Positions 53,536 through 60,993 of a DNA stretch of 64,000 bases are shown here, one piece after another. Under the pieces are notes generated by a model. That model made no database searches, was not told the origin of the DNA, and saw only the letters and a list, made by a program, of their open reading frames with translations. Each line of letters begins with the position of its first letter. The first letter of the stretch is position 1. Source of the stretch: Agilicoccus flavus (GTDB lineage Bacteria; Actinomycetota; Actinomycetes; Actinomycetales; Dermatophilaceae); contig NZ_JACYXE010000009.1 of NCBI RefSeq assembly GCF_014857905.1, positions 124,001 to 188,000 of the forward strand, in the 5' to 3' direction. Made by a program: the position numbers and the translations under genes.

Positions 53536-54825
53536 TCAGACGAGGAAGCGGTACGCGGGGCTGTCGGCGGAGATGCGCTCGACCGACATGGGGCTCTCGT
53601 CCATCCGGGCCAGCAGGCCCTCGAGGTCCTCGCGGCGGCCGAGCTCGATGCCGACGAGGGCGGGCCCGGTCTCGCGGTTGGACCGCTTGACGTACTCGAA
53701 GTGCGCGATGTCGTCCTCCGGGCCGAGCACCTCGGACAGGAAGCGGCGCAGCGCGCCCGGCTCCTGGGGGAAGTCGACGAGGAAGTAGTGCTTGCGCCCC
53801 TCGTCGACGAGGGAGCGCTCGACGATCTCGGCGTAGCGGGACACGTCGTTGTTGCCGCCGGAGAGCACGACGACGACGTCCTGGCCCTCCTCGACGTGGA
53901 TCCGGTCGAGGAGCGCGGCCGACGAGAGCGCGCCGGCGGGCTCGGCGATGACGCCGTCGGTCTGATACAGCTCGAGCATCTCGGTGCAGATGCGCCCCTC
54001 CGCCACGGACACGAGCTCGATGCCGGCGTCGCGGACGATCGGATACGTGAGGTCGCCCGCGCGGCGGACGGCCGCCCCGTCGACGAACGTCTCGATGTCG
54101 TCGAGCTCGAGCGGCTGACCGGCCTCGACGGCGGCCGCCATGCACGCGGCCCCGGCGGGCTCGGCGCCGACGACGCGGGTCTCGGGGTGGCGCGCGCGCA
54201 GCCACGTGAGGCAACCGGAGAGCATCCCGCCGCCGCCGACCGGGATGACGATGACGTCGGGCGCGTGGCCGAGCTGCTCGACGATCTCGATCGCCATCGT
54301 GCCCTGGCCGCAGATCGTGTCGGGGTGGTCGAAGGCGGGGACGAGGACCGCCTGCGTCAGGTCGGCGTCCGCGAGCGCCGCGGCGGCCGCGTCGTCGTAG
54401 GTGTCGCCGCCGACGATGACCTCGACCCGGCCGGCGCCGAGCGCGTCGATGCGGTCGCGCTTCTGCCGCGGGGTCGTCCGGGGGACGTAGACGCGCCCGT
54501 CGAGCCCCAGGGCGGCGCACGCGAACGCGAAGCCCTGGGCGTGGTTGCCGGCGCTCGCGCAGACGACGCCGCGGGCCCGGTCGGCGGCGTCGAGCTGGGA
54601 GATGAGGTTGTACGCGCCCCGCAGCTTGTACGAGCGGACCGGCTGCAGGTCCTCGCGCTTGACCCACACGTTCGCGCCCGTGCGCTGCGAGAGCCGCTCG
54701 CTGCGCTGCAGGGGCGACTCGCGGATCACCGCGCGCAGGCGCACGAACGCCGCCTCGACGTCGAGGGCGGTGGGCAGGGCGGTGTCGAGCGCGGCAGTCA
54801 CCTCTCCATGCTGACCGTCGACCAC
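53536..54825 (-). CDS. ilvA: Threonine ammonia-lyase
   Basis: PLP enzyme of 429 residues deaminating threonine to 2-oxobutanoate for isoleucine synthesis. PLP Lys lies in VRSYKLRGAYN; the phosphate loop is PVGGGGMLSG; SAGNHAQGFAFA binds the substrate carboxylate. The C-terminal 85 residues (KHYFLVDFPQEPGALRRFL) form a single ACT-like regulatory domain, so feedback by isoleucine is likely. Start GTG at 54825, or GTG at 54801 immediately after GGAGAG; both leave the fold intact. Confidence 0.93.
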   Translation of the reverse strand: MVDGQHGEVTAALDTALPTALDVEAAFVRLRAVIRESPLQRSERLSQRTGANVWVKREDLQPVRSYKLRGAYNLISQLDAADRARGVVCASAGNHAQGFAFACAALGLDGRVYVPRTTPRQKRDRIDALGAGRVEVIVGGDTYDDAAAAALADADLTQAVLVPAFDHPDTICGQGTMAIEIVEQLGHAPDVIVIPVGGGGMLSGCLTWLRARHPETRVVGAEPAGAACMAAAVEAGQPLELDDIETFVDGAAVRRAGDLTYPIVRDAGIELVSVAEGRICTEMLELYQTDGVIAEPAGALSSAALLDRIHVEEGQDVVVVLSGGNNDVSRYAEIVERSLVDEGRKHYFLVDFPQEPGALRRFLSEVLGPEDDIAHFEYVKRSNRETGPALVGIELGRREDLEGLLARMDESPMSVERISADSPAYRFLV

Positions 54826-54927
54826 TCACCGGACAACTCGTCTCGCCATCCGAGCGGAGCGTCATAGCCGCCGGTTCCTGGTTCGACGGTTCTCGGCGCG
54901 ACGCACCCCCTAGGGCCGACCCGGTTC

Positions 54928-55254
54928 TCAGACGCAGTCCAGGGCGACGCCCAGTGCTGCGCACACCTCGCGCATCCGCAGATCGCCGAGTCGCCCGAGC
55001 CGTTCCACGCACCAGGCGGCGGAGACGCTCTCCAGGGAGTCCAGCGAGATCACACACGGGCGCGGGACGGGATCCGTCGTGGGGTCGAGCACGACCTCGC
55101 TGGGGAGGCCCCGCACCCGGGTCGAGCAGGGCGCCACGACGGCCAGACGCCGAGCGACGATCGCCTGATCGCGAGACATCACGAGGACCGGACGGCGACC
55201 CACCTGCGGGACCTCGCACCACCAGATCTCGCCGCGCTCGGGCAGGCTCGTCAT
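54928..55254 (-). CDS. MazF/PemK-family endoribonuclease toxin
   Basis: Protein of 108 residues. The fold markers of PemK/MazF are visible: RGEIWWCEVPQVGRRPVLVM with the conserved Gly-Arg-Pro, VVAPCSTRVRGLPSEVVLD with the catalytic Arg and Thr/Ser, and CVISLDSLESVSAAW. Such toxins cut mRNA at short sequences. It is coupled by ATGA to the upstream antitoxin. Confidence 0.88.
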   Translation of the reverse strand: MTSLPERGEIWWCEVPQVGRRPVLVMSRDQAIVARRLAVVAPCSTRVRGLPSEVVLDPTTDPVPRPCVISLDSLESVSAAWCVERLGRLGDLRMREVCAALGVALDCV

Positions 55255-55526
55255 CGAGGCGGATTCCGTTCCGCGACAGCGGAACCACGGGCCGCCGAGA
55301 CGGACTCGTGCCACGCCCCCAGGTCGCCCCACGCGTCGGTCTCGTCGAGTGGGTGGTCGCGGTACGCCCGTGCGTAGGCGGCGTCGATCTCGGCCCGGCG
55401 GTGCCCGCGCAGCAACTCGTTGAGCGCGGCCTCGAGCAGGGACGCGTCGCTTCCACCTCCGTGGGCCGCCCGGGCCTCGGCCAGGAGGTGTTCGTCCACG
55501 GTCGTGCTGACCCGAACCTTCGGCAT
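55251..55526 (-). CDS. Ribbon-helix-helix antitoxin paired with the MazF-like toxin
   Basis: Protein of 91 residues. The N-terminal 45 residues (VRVSTTVDEHLLAEARAAHGG and ASLLEAALNELLRGH) form a ribbon-helix-helix DNA-binding domain. The acidic C-terminal half would wrap the toxin. Overlaps the toxin gene by four bases. An inverted repeat at its start is a likely operator. Confidence 0.85.
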   Translation of the reverse strand: MPKVRVSTTVDEHLLAEARAAHGGGSDASLLEAALNELLRGHRRAEIDAAYARAYRDHPLDETDAWGDLGAWHESVSAARGSAVAERNPPR

Positions 55527-55552
55527 GCCACAAACGTAGCATCATGGTGGCA
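55526..55552 (-). promoter_or_regulatory. Operator-like palindrome at the MazEF-like start
   Basis: TGCCAC and GTGGCA arms are separated by 15 bases that include GCTACGTTT on the minus strand, a possible -10. Overlap with the start codon suggests autorepression and perhaps a leaderless message. Confidence 0.45.
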
Positions 55553-55729
55553 TTGCCGCCCGTGGGCCTCGCTGGTCGCCCACACCCTTCGCACCCCGCT
55601 CAGCCAGGGGTCGCCGGTTCCCCGGCGAGGGCCCCTGGTCCGTCGCGCAGCTCTGCGAGGATCGGGGTCGGCCCTCCCGACGGCGCGTTCGGCGCCGATA
55701 CCCCGACGAACGAAGGATGCTGATCCCCC

Positions 55730-56572
55730 GTGACCGAGAAGACCGTGTGGTTCGTGACCGGAGCCGGCCGCGGCCTGGGCGTCGACATCGTGCGGGCGGC
55801 GCTGGCTGCCGGGCACGCCGTCGTGGCCACGGCGCGCGACCCCCGCAAGGTCACCGAGGCCGTCGGCGAGCACGAGAACCTGCTCCCCGTGGCCCTCGAC
55901 GTCACCGACCCGGGTGCCGCGAGCGCCGCCGTCGACGCGGCCGTCGAGCGGTTCGGGCGCCTCGACGTCGTCGTCAACAACGCCGGCAGCTTCGAGGCCG
56001 GGTTCTTCGAGGAGATGACGCCCGAGGCGTTCCGTTCCCAGATCGAGACGACCCTGTTCGGGCCCGTCAACGTCGTCCGGGCCGCGTTGCCGCAGCTGCG
56101 GGCCCAGCGGTCGGGGCTGCTCATGACGATCTCGGCGACCGCCGGGATCCTCCCGGCCGGCGACTTCCTCACCGCCTACTCGGCGTCCAAGTTCGGCGTC
56201 GAGGGGTTCATGGAGGCGCTCGCCCCCGAGGTCGCGCCGTTCGGCATCCGCACGATGCTCGTCGAGCCGGGCTTCTTCCGCACCGAGCTGCTCACCCCCA
56301 CCTCCACGCAGTACGCCGACGCGTCCGTCGAGGACTACGACGAGCGCCGGGCTCAGCTCATGGAGACGTGGCGCGGCATGGACGGGCAGCAGGGCGGTGA
56401 CCCCGCCAAGCTCGCCGACGCGCTCGTGCGGCTCGCCGCGCTGGCGGACCCGCCCGCCCGTTTCGCCGCCGGCGCCGACGCGGTGGAGACGTTCGAGACC
56501 AAGGCCGCGTCGCTGCTCGAGCAGGCCCACGCCCACCAGGACCTGTCCGCCTCGCTCGCCTTCGAGGACTGA
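55730..56572 (+). CDS. SDR-family oxidoreductase
   Basis: Classical short-chain dehydrogenase of 280 residues. Cofactor motif TGAGRGLGVDIV, NNAGSF, catalytic Ser in TISATAG and YSASKFG (Tyr and Lys) are all present. VEPGFFRTELL follows. The residue after the first strand (ATARD) hints at NADP use. Substrate unknown. GTG start with GAAGGA about 12 bases upstream. Confidence 0.85.
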   Translation: MTEKTVWFVTGAGRGLGVDIVRAALAAGHAVVATARDPRKVTEAVGEHENLLPVALDVTDPGAASAAVDAAVERFGRLDVVVNNAGSFEAGFFEEMTPEAFRSQIETTLFGPVNVVRAALPQLRAQRSGLLMTISATAGILPAGDFLTAYSASKFGVEGFMEALAPEVAPFGIRTMLVEPGFFRTELLTPTSTQYADASVEDYDERRAQLMETWRGMDGQQGGDPAKLADALVRLAALADPPARFAAGADAVETFETKAASLLEQAHAHQDLSASLAFED

Positions 56573-56692
56573 GGACCTCGACGTCGGTCGCGGCCAGGGT
56601 CCCCACCCGAGACGGCGCCGTGTTCCGCGACGGGTGCGCTGCCGAACGGCCGCGCCGAGCGGCGTGGGACCAGGGCTGTCAGGGTGGACGGC

Positions 56693-57664
56693 ATGGACGT
56701 CCTCGTGCTCGGTGGCACCGCCTTCCTGGGCCGGGCAGTGGCGCGGGCAGCCCTGGCCGACGGGGCGACGGTGACCTGCCTCGCCCGGGGCAGCGCCGCG
56801 GCGCCCGACGGTGTGCGGCTCGTCCGGGCCGACCGCGACCGCACCGACGCACTGGCGGCCGTGGCCGACCACTCCTGGGACGCGGTCGTCGACCTGACCA
56901 GCCAACCCGGGCACGCCCGCCGCGCCGCCCGTGAGCTGCGCGCGGGCCACTGGGTGTTCGTCTCCTCCGTCAACGTCTACACCCGGTTCGACCGACCGCA
57001 GCAGGCCGAGGACGCGGAGGTGCACGAGCCCCTCGTCGACGACGTCCTGGCCGACATGTCGCAGTACGGACCGGCGAAGGTCGCGTGCGAGAACGCCGTC
57101 CGGGACCACCAGGACAGCTGGACCGTCCTCCGCTCCGGCCTCATCGGCGGCCCCGGCGACGAGACCGGCCGGGTCGGGTACTACCCGTGGCGGTTCGCCC
57201 ACCCCACCGGCGACGACGTGCTCGTGCCCCCGGACCGCACGTTCCCGTGCTCGATCATCGACGTCCGGGACCTGGCGGCGTGGATCGTCGCGTGCGCCCG
57301 CGGCCGTGTCCAGGGCGTCTTCAACGCCGGCGGACCGACCACGCCGCTCGGCGAGGTGCTGGAGGCGGCCCGTGAGGTCGCTGGCAGCGACGCCGCGATC
57401 CGACCGGTGCCCACCGACGTGCTCACCGAGGCGGGTGTGTCGGGGTGGATGGGCCCCAGCTCGCTCCCGCTGTGGGTCGACGACCCCGACTGGCGGTTCT
57501 TCACCTCCCACGACGCCGGCGCCGCGCGCGCCGCGGGCCTGACCACCCGCGACCTGCGCGACACCCTGCGTGCCGCCCTGCGGGACGAAGAGGCGCGCAC
57601 CACCCCGCGGCTCGCCGGGCTCAGCGACGACGACGAGCGCCGCGTCCGGGCGTTGTTGCCCTGA
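56693..57664 (+). CDS. NAD-dependent epimerase/dehydratase-like reductase
   Basis: Extended SDR of about 323 residues. Rossmann motif LVLGGTAFLGRAVARAA at the N-terminus; the active-site Tyr-Lys is in YGPAKVACEN. The C-terminal domain (DVLTEAGVSGWMGPSSLPLW and later) matches proteins annotated as isoflavone-reductase-like or epimerases with unknown substrates. ATG at 56693 has AGGGTGG six bases upstream; an in-frame GTG at 56684 is less likely. Confidence 0.82.
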   Translation: MDVLVLGGTAFLGRAVARAALADGATVTCLARGSAAAPDGVRLVRADRDRTDALAAVADHSWDAVVDLTSQPGHARRAARELRAGHWVFVSSVNVYTRFDRPQQAEDAEVHEPLVDDVLADMSQYGPAKVACENAVRDHQDSWTVLRSGLIGGPGDETGRVGYYPWRFAHPTGDDVLVPPDRTFPCSIIDVRDLAAWIVACARGRVQGVFNAGGPTTPLGEVLEAAREVAGSDAAIRPVPTDVLTEAGVSGWMGPSSLPLWVDDPDWRFFTSHDAGAARAAGLTTRDLRDTLRAALRDEEARTTPRLAGLSDDDERRVRALLP

Positions 57665-57814
57665 GGTGCGGTGCGGGGTCGCGCGGTCGCCGCGGTGGCG
57701 GACATGTCAGCCGTCCACAGACGTCGACGGCGCGGCCGTCATGAGGACGGCCACACCCCTAGCGTGACGACGGCGAACCCGCCGATACTTCGACCTATGG
57801 AGAGGAGGAGCCAC

Positions 57815-58390
57815 ATGAGCATCGCCACGCCTCCGCTCGCACTGGCGCACGTGAGCCTGGCCGAGTGGGACGAGGACTACTCCCAGCGCGAGGACGCGTA
57901 CGAGCTCGTCGACGGCATCCCCACCGTGGCCCCCAACGAAGCCCTGCACAATGTCGATGCGACAGCGCGACTCATCGCTCTGTTCGACCCCGTCATCCGA
58001 CCCGACTGGATGCCGCTCCCGCACTTTGCGGTCGACCTCGGCCGGTCGCAGGGAGGGCACACGGTACGGCAGCCCGACCTCGCGGTGGTCAGGCGGGGAG
58101 TCGACCCGACCCATCACCGCGTGACGCCCAGCGACATCGCGCTCGTCGTCGAGGTGATCTCCCCCGGCTCGGTCGAGACCGACGCCATCACCAAACGCGC
58201 CGAATACGCCCGGGCCGGCATCCCCGCCTACCTGCTCGTCGACGTGCGAGGACCCCGCCCCACCGTCGTCCTCTTCGACCGCATCGTCGACGGCGCCTAC
58301 GCGACCCCGGACACCGACGGCACCGCCGCCACGATCCGCATCGGCGACCACACCATCCCCCTGCGCGCCACCGACCTCGTCGACGAGTGA
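57815..58390 (+). CDS. Uma2/DUF820 family nuclease-like protein
   Basis: Protein of 191 residues with the PD-(D/E)xK-like Uma2 fold: YELVDGIPTVAPNEALHN near the N-terminus, RQPDLAVVRRG (Asp), LVVEVISPGSVETDAITKR (Glu and Lys) and AEYARAGIPAYLLVD. The catalytic set appears complete. Biological role is unknown; many copies in one genome are common. GGAGAGGAGGAG precedes the start strongly. Confidence 0.85.
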   Translation: MSIATPPLALAHVSLAEWDEDYSQREDAYELVDGIPTVAPNEALHNVDATARLIALFDPVIRPDWMPLPHFAVDLGRSQGGHTVRQPDLAVVRRGVDPTHHRVTPSDIALVVEVISPGSVETDAITKRAEYARAGIPAYLLVDVRGPRPTVVLFDRIVDGAYATPDTDGTAATIRIGDHTIPLRATDLVDE

Positions 58391-58451
58391 ACCACAGGCG
58401 GGCGGCATCTGCCTCGTCTGCTGACCGGGGCGACGAGGCCGACGCGCGCAG

Positions 58452-58660
58452 TCAGGCGACGCCGAGGAACACCATCAGGGCCCGTTCGACCTCGACGAGG
58501 CTCTGACCTGGCCGCCGACGCGTGAGGCGACGTCGTTCCGCCGGACCGTGGTGACCGAGTCGATCATCCCGTAGCCGTCGTGCTGACGACCGGAGACGGC
58601 ATCGGCTCCGACCTGGATTCGCGCAGAACTGCGCGTCGACCAGCGTGCTCGTCAGCGACA
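58452..58660 (-). pseudogene. Relic of a MazF/PemK-type toxin gene
   Basis: Three minus-strand segments in different frames join into one MazF-like C-terminal two-thirds: VVSLTSTLVDAQFCAN, then YGMIDSVTTVRRNDVASRVG, then SLVEVERALMVFLGVA before the TGA at 58452. The order and motifs (T/S strand, D-x-V-T-T-V-R-R, terminal helix) follow PemK/MazF. At least two frameshifts and a missing N-terminus mean it is dead. No antitoxin partner is visible. Confidence 0.65.
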
Positions 58661-58796
58661 CCACGGTGACTCACCTGCGGACCGCCGGACCCCGCCCCGC
58701 CGTTCGGGTAGCGTCCACCACCGCGACGCCCCGCGGCAGCCGACGAGGGTCGCCGGCTCCCGCTCGCGGCGACATCCCGGACACGAAAGGATCCTG
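58661..58796. other. Upstream region of the DUF421 gene
   Basis: No gene seen. Contains the ribosome site GAAAGGATCC just before the start codon at 58797. Confidence 0.3.
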
Positions 58797-59303
58797 ATGA
58801 CCGAGCCTGCGCTCCATCCGGCAAGCCCCCTGCACGTCATCGGGGTCACCATCGCGATGTACCTCGTGCTGCTGCTTCTGGTCCGCGTCATGGGGCCGCG
58901 CAGCCTGTCGACGATGGCCCCGACCGACCTGGCCTGCGTGGTGGCCGTGGGCGCCGTCGTCGGTCGCACCACACTCCTCGCGGTGCCGACGCTGGAGACC
59001 GGGGCCGTCGCCCTCGCCGTGTTGTTCGGAATGCAGTTGCTGCTCTCCACGCTCCGCCGTAACCGGTTCCTGGGATCCGTCCTGTCCCCGCCCCCGCTGG
59101 TCCTCCTGCGCGACGGCCGCCTGGACGAGGAGGTCCTGAGCCGCTCCCGGGTGAGTCACGACGACCTGCGCCAGCGCCTCCGGCTCGCAGGGGTGACGCA
59201 CCTGGACCAGGTCCACCGGGTCACCCTCGAACGCAACGGTCAGATCAGCATCCTGCGCAACGGCACCGAACCGGACCCGTGGCTGCTGGCAGACCTGAGC
59301 TGA
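58797..59303 (+). CDS. DUF421/YetF family membrane protein
   Basis: Protein of 168 residues. Three N-terminal helices (about 12-32, 40-58, 62-82) are followed by a cytoplasmic alpha/beta domain: LVLLRDGRLDEEVLSRSRVS, DDLRQRLRLAG and VHRVTLERNGQISIL, typical of DUF421. RVMGPRSLSTMAPTDL is the family loop. YetF-like proteins affect spore germination and membrane physiology in Bacillus; role here unknown. Confidence 0.88.
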   Translation: MTEPALHPASPLHVIGVTIAMYLVLLLLVRVMGPRSLSTMAPTDLACVVAVGAVVGRTTLLAVPTLETGAVALAVLFGMQLLLSTLRRNRFLGSVLSPPPLVLLRDGRLDEEVLSRSRVSHDDLRQRLRLAGVTHLDQVHRVTLERNGQISILRNGTEPDPWLLADLS

Positions 59304-59540
59304 CGAGGCGGCGCCGATCAGTCCGCTGGGCGCCCCGGTCGAGCGCGACCCTGATCGGGGGCCGGCCAACCGGAACCGGTCCCGTCCACGTGGCGCACGT
59401 CGTCCTCCCACGGCGACCGGTACGTTCACACCCAGGTTCCTCGCGCCCCTGCGCGGGCTCGATCGCGTCGACTCCTCCATGCTGGAACGGTCGTCATCGA
59501 AGCGAACCATCGTCACCGACCCAGGGATGGAGCCATCGAC
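59304..59540. other. Intergenic region before the fasciclin gene
   Basis: About 240 bases with no gene seen. GGTACGTTCACACC near 59419 contains a GTTCAC core, but only one unit, so it is not called a PHO box. Confidence 0.3.
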
Positions 59541-60209
59541 ATGCACCCCCGTCGCGCCACGACCACCGCCGCGCTCGCTCTCACCGCTGCGCTGGCACTG
59601 GGGAGCTGCTCGAGCGGGAGCACCGACGCTCCCGCCGAGACCCCGTCCGCGAACAGCGCGCCGAGCGGGTCCGCCATGCCCGGCACCACGGGCCCCAGCG
59701 GACCGACGGACTCGGCGTCGCCCGCCACCGACGCAGCCGCGGCCCGGTTCGGTCCCGCCTGTTCCCAGATCCCCGCGAGCGGCCCCGGGTCGTTCGAGGA
59801 CATGGCCGACTCCCCGGTTGGCACGGCGGCGAAGGACAACCCGCTGCTCTCGACCCTCGCGGGTGCCGCCGAGCGGGCCGGCCTGCTCGACACGCTCGAC
59901 TCGGCGCAGGACGTCACCGTGTTCGCCCCGGCGAACGCTGCGTTCCAGAACGTCGACGCCTCGAGGCTGGCCCGACTCATGGCCGACCCGCAGTCCCTGG
60001 GCGACGTCCTCCGGTACCACGTCGTCCAGCAACGCTTGACTCCCGAGCAGGTCGCCGGCACCCATACGACCCTCTCCGGTCGACAGCTCACGGTGGCCGG
60101 GTCCGGCGAGAACATGACCGTCGGCGCGAACAAGGCGAAGGTGCTGTGCGGCAACGTGCAGACCGCGAACGCGACCATCTACGTCATCGACGGGGTGCTG
60201 CTGCCCTGA
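59541..60209 (+). CDS. Fasciclin-domain lipoprotein
   Basis: Exported lipoprotein of 222 residues with lipobox ALGSC (C23). A Ser/Pro/Thr linker of about 50 residues precedes the FAS1 domain (about 90-222): NPLLSTLAGAAERAGLL, VTVFAPANAAFQNV (H1-like motif), LRYHVVQQRLTPEQV (YH motif) and IYVIDGVLLP. This matches MPT70/MPT83-type surface proteins, probably involved in adhesion. Confidence 0.92.
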   Translation: MHPRRATTTAALALTAALALGSCSSGSTDAPAETPSANSAPSGSAMPGTTGPSGPTDSASPATDAAAARFGPACSQIPASGPGSFEDMADSPVGTAAKDNPLLSTLAGAAERAGLLDTLDSAQDVTVFAPANAAFQNVDASRLARLMADPQSLGDVLRYHVVQQRLTPEQVAGTHTTLSGRQLTVAGSGENMTVGANKAKVLCGNVQTANATIYVIDGVLLP

Positions 60210-60459
60210 TCCTGCTCCGGCGGCCGGAGGAGGCGTAGACCGGACCCCGTCTGACGGCACGCCGCCTCGGGGGGCCGAGCAGAAGCGCCTGCGCCGAGGC
60301 CGCACCCGCCGCACCCGATACGCGTCGATCACCGTCGGCGACGTCCTCGACGTCCTCCGGGTGGCCGATGCGGACACCGCCTGCGGCATACTCTCTGGGT
60401 GGGTCCTCGCGTGGCCGATTCGCCGGGCGAGCGAGCCCCGGAGGTCGGTGAGAGACCCC
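60210..60459. other. Upstream region of tRNA-Lys
   Basis: No gene supported. A short plus-strand open stretch (KRLRRGRTRRTRYASITVGD) looks protein-like but has neither start signal nor known family. GCATACTCT near 60386-60394 could be a -10-like element, though it lies far from the tRNA. Confidence 0.3.
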
Positions 60460-60532
60460 GGGCCTTTAGCTCAGTTGGCAGAGCAGCGGACTTTTAATCC
60501 GAAGCGCGTCGGTTCGAGCCCGACAAGGCCCA
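60460..60532 (+). tRNA. tRNA-Lys (anticodon TTT)
   Basis: A 73-nt cloverleaf: acceptor GGGCCTT/AAGGCCC, D stem GCTC/GAGC, anticodon stem GCGGA/TCCGA (one G-A mismatch at its base) with loop CTTTTAA, T arm GTCGG-TTCGAGC-CCGAC, discriminator A. CCA is not encoded, although the next bases begin CC. Confidence 0.95.
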
Positions 60533-60577
60533 CCCGCGACGGCGACCCTGGGGCATCGCCGCCGCCCCGCCACCACC

Positions 60578-60790
60578 CGTTCGGGCAGCGCAGGCCGTGT
60601 TCGTGGCCGGACGCGCGGGAGTGCATCGTGCCATGTCGGCCCCCTCGATGCCTCCCCACCGTGACCGCATTGGAAGATGCGCAGGTCAGCGAGTTGGCGC
60701 GGTCGGGCGCGGGGTGTCGAAGGGGCCGACATGGCACGACGTCCGGCGACACGGCCGTGCAGGCGCCTCGGGCCGCGGCAGTCGAACGGT
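60578..60790. repeat. Long imperfect palindrome (two inverted, diverged copies)
   Basis: The core arms CGTGCCATGTCGGCCCCCTC (from 60627) and its inverse (60717-60738) match in 21 of 22 positions. The similarity continues outward: GGCCGTGTTCGTGGCCGGACG on the left against CGGCCGTGTCGCCGGACG read backwards on the right, then GCCACCACCCGTTCGGGCAG against GCCACCGTTCGACTGCCG. It also continues inward to TGACCGCAT/ATGCGCAGGTCA at the centre near 60682. No gene is supported inside. It could fold into a hairpin RNA or be an inactive inverted-repeat element. Confidence 0.75.
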
Positions 60791-60843
60791 GGCAAGCGCC
60801 GACGCACCCGGAAGCAGGCGTGGGCGGGCCATGGGGGCCGAGG

Positions 60844-60889
60844 CGCGACCGAGGTGCGCGACCAAGACGCGACCGAGACGCGACCGAGG
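60844..60889. repeat. Short tandem repeat CGCGACC-x4
   Basis: CGCGACC occurs at 60844, 60857, 60868 and 60879 with 11-13 base spacing, each followed by (G/A)AG. Related GGCCGAGGC units continue at 60940-60965. Function unknown. Confidence 0.6.
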
Positions 60890-60993
60890 CGGCCGCAAAC
60901 CTCAGCGCGCAGTGAACGCGATTTCATATCCTTCGTGGCCGAGGCGCGGCCGAGCCGTGGCCGAGGCGAGACGTTTGAGCGCGACCGCCGCCG

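Noticed and set aside
53456-57511. Long antisense/shifted frame across ilvA, the MazEF-like pair and two SDR genes
   Set aside because: Covers several proven genes on both strands; no motif, no ribosome site.
59419-59432. Single GTTCAC core before the fasciclin gene
   Set aside because: A lone hexamer without a second unit in 11-nt phase is expected by chance.
60844-60889. Possible CRISPR-like array
   Set aside because: Units are 7 bp with 4-6 bp gaps, far too short for repeats and spacers, and no cas genes are nearby.
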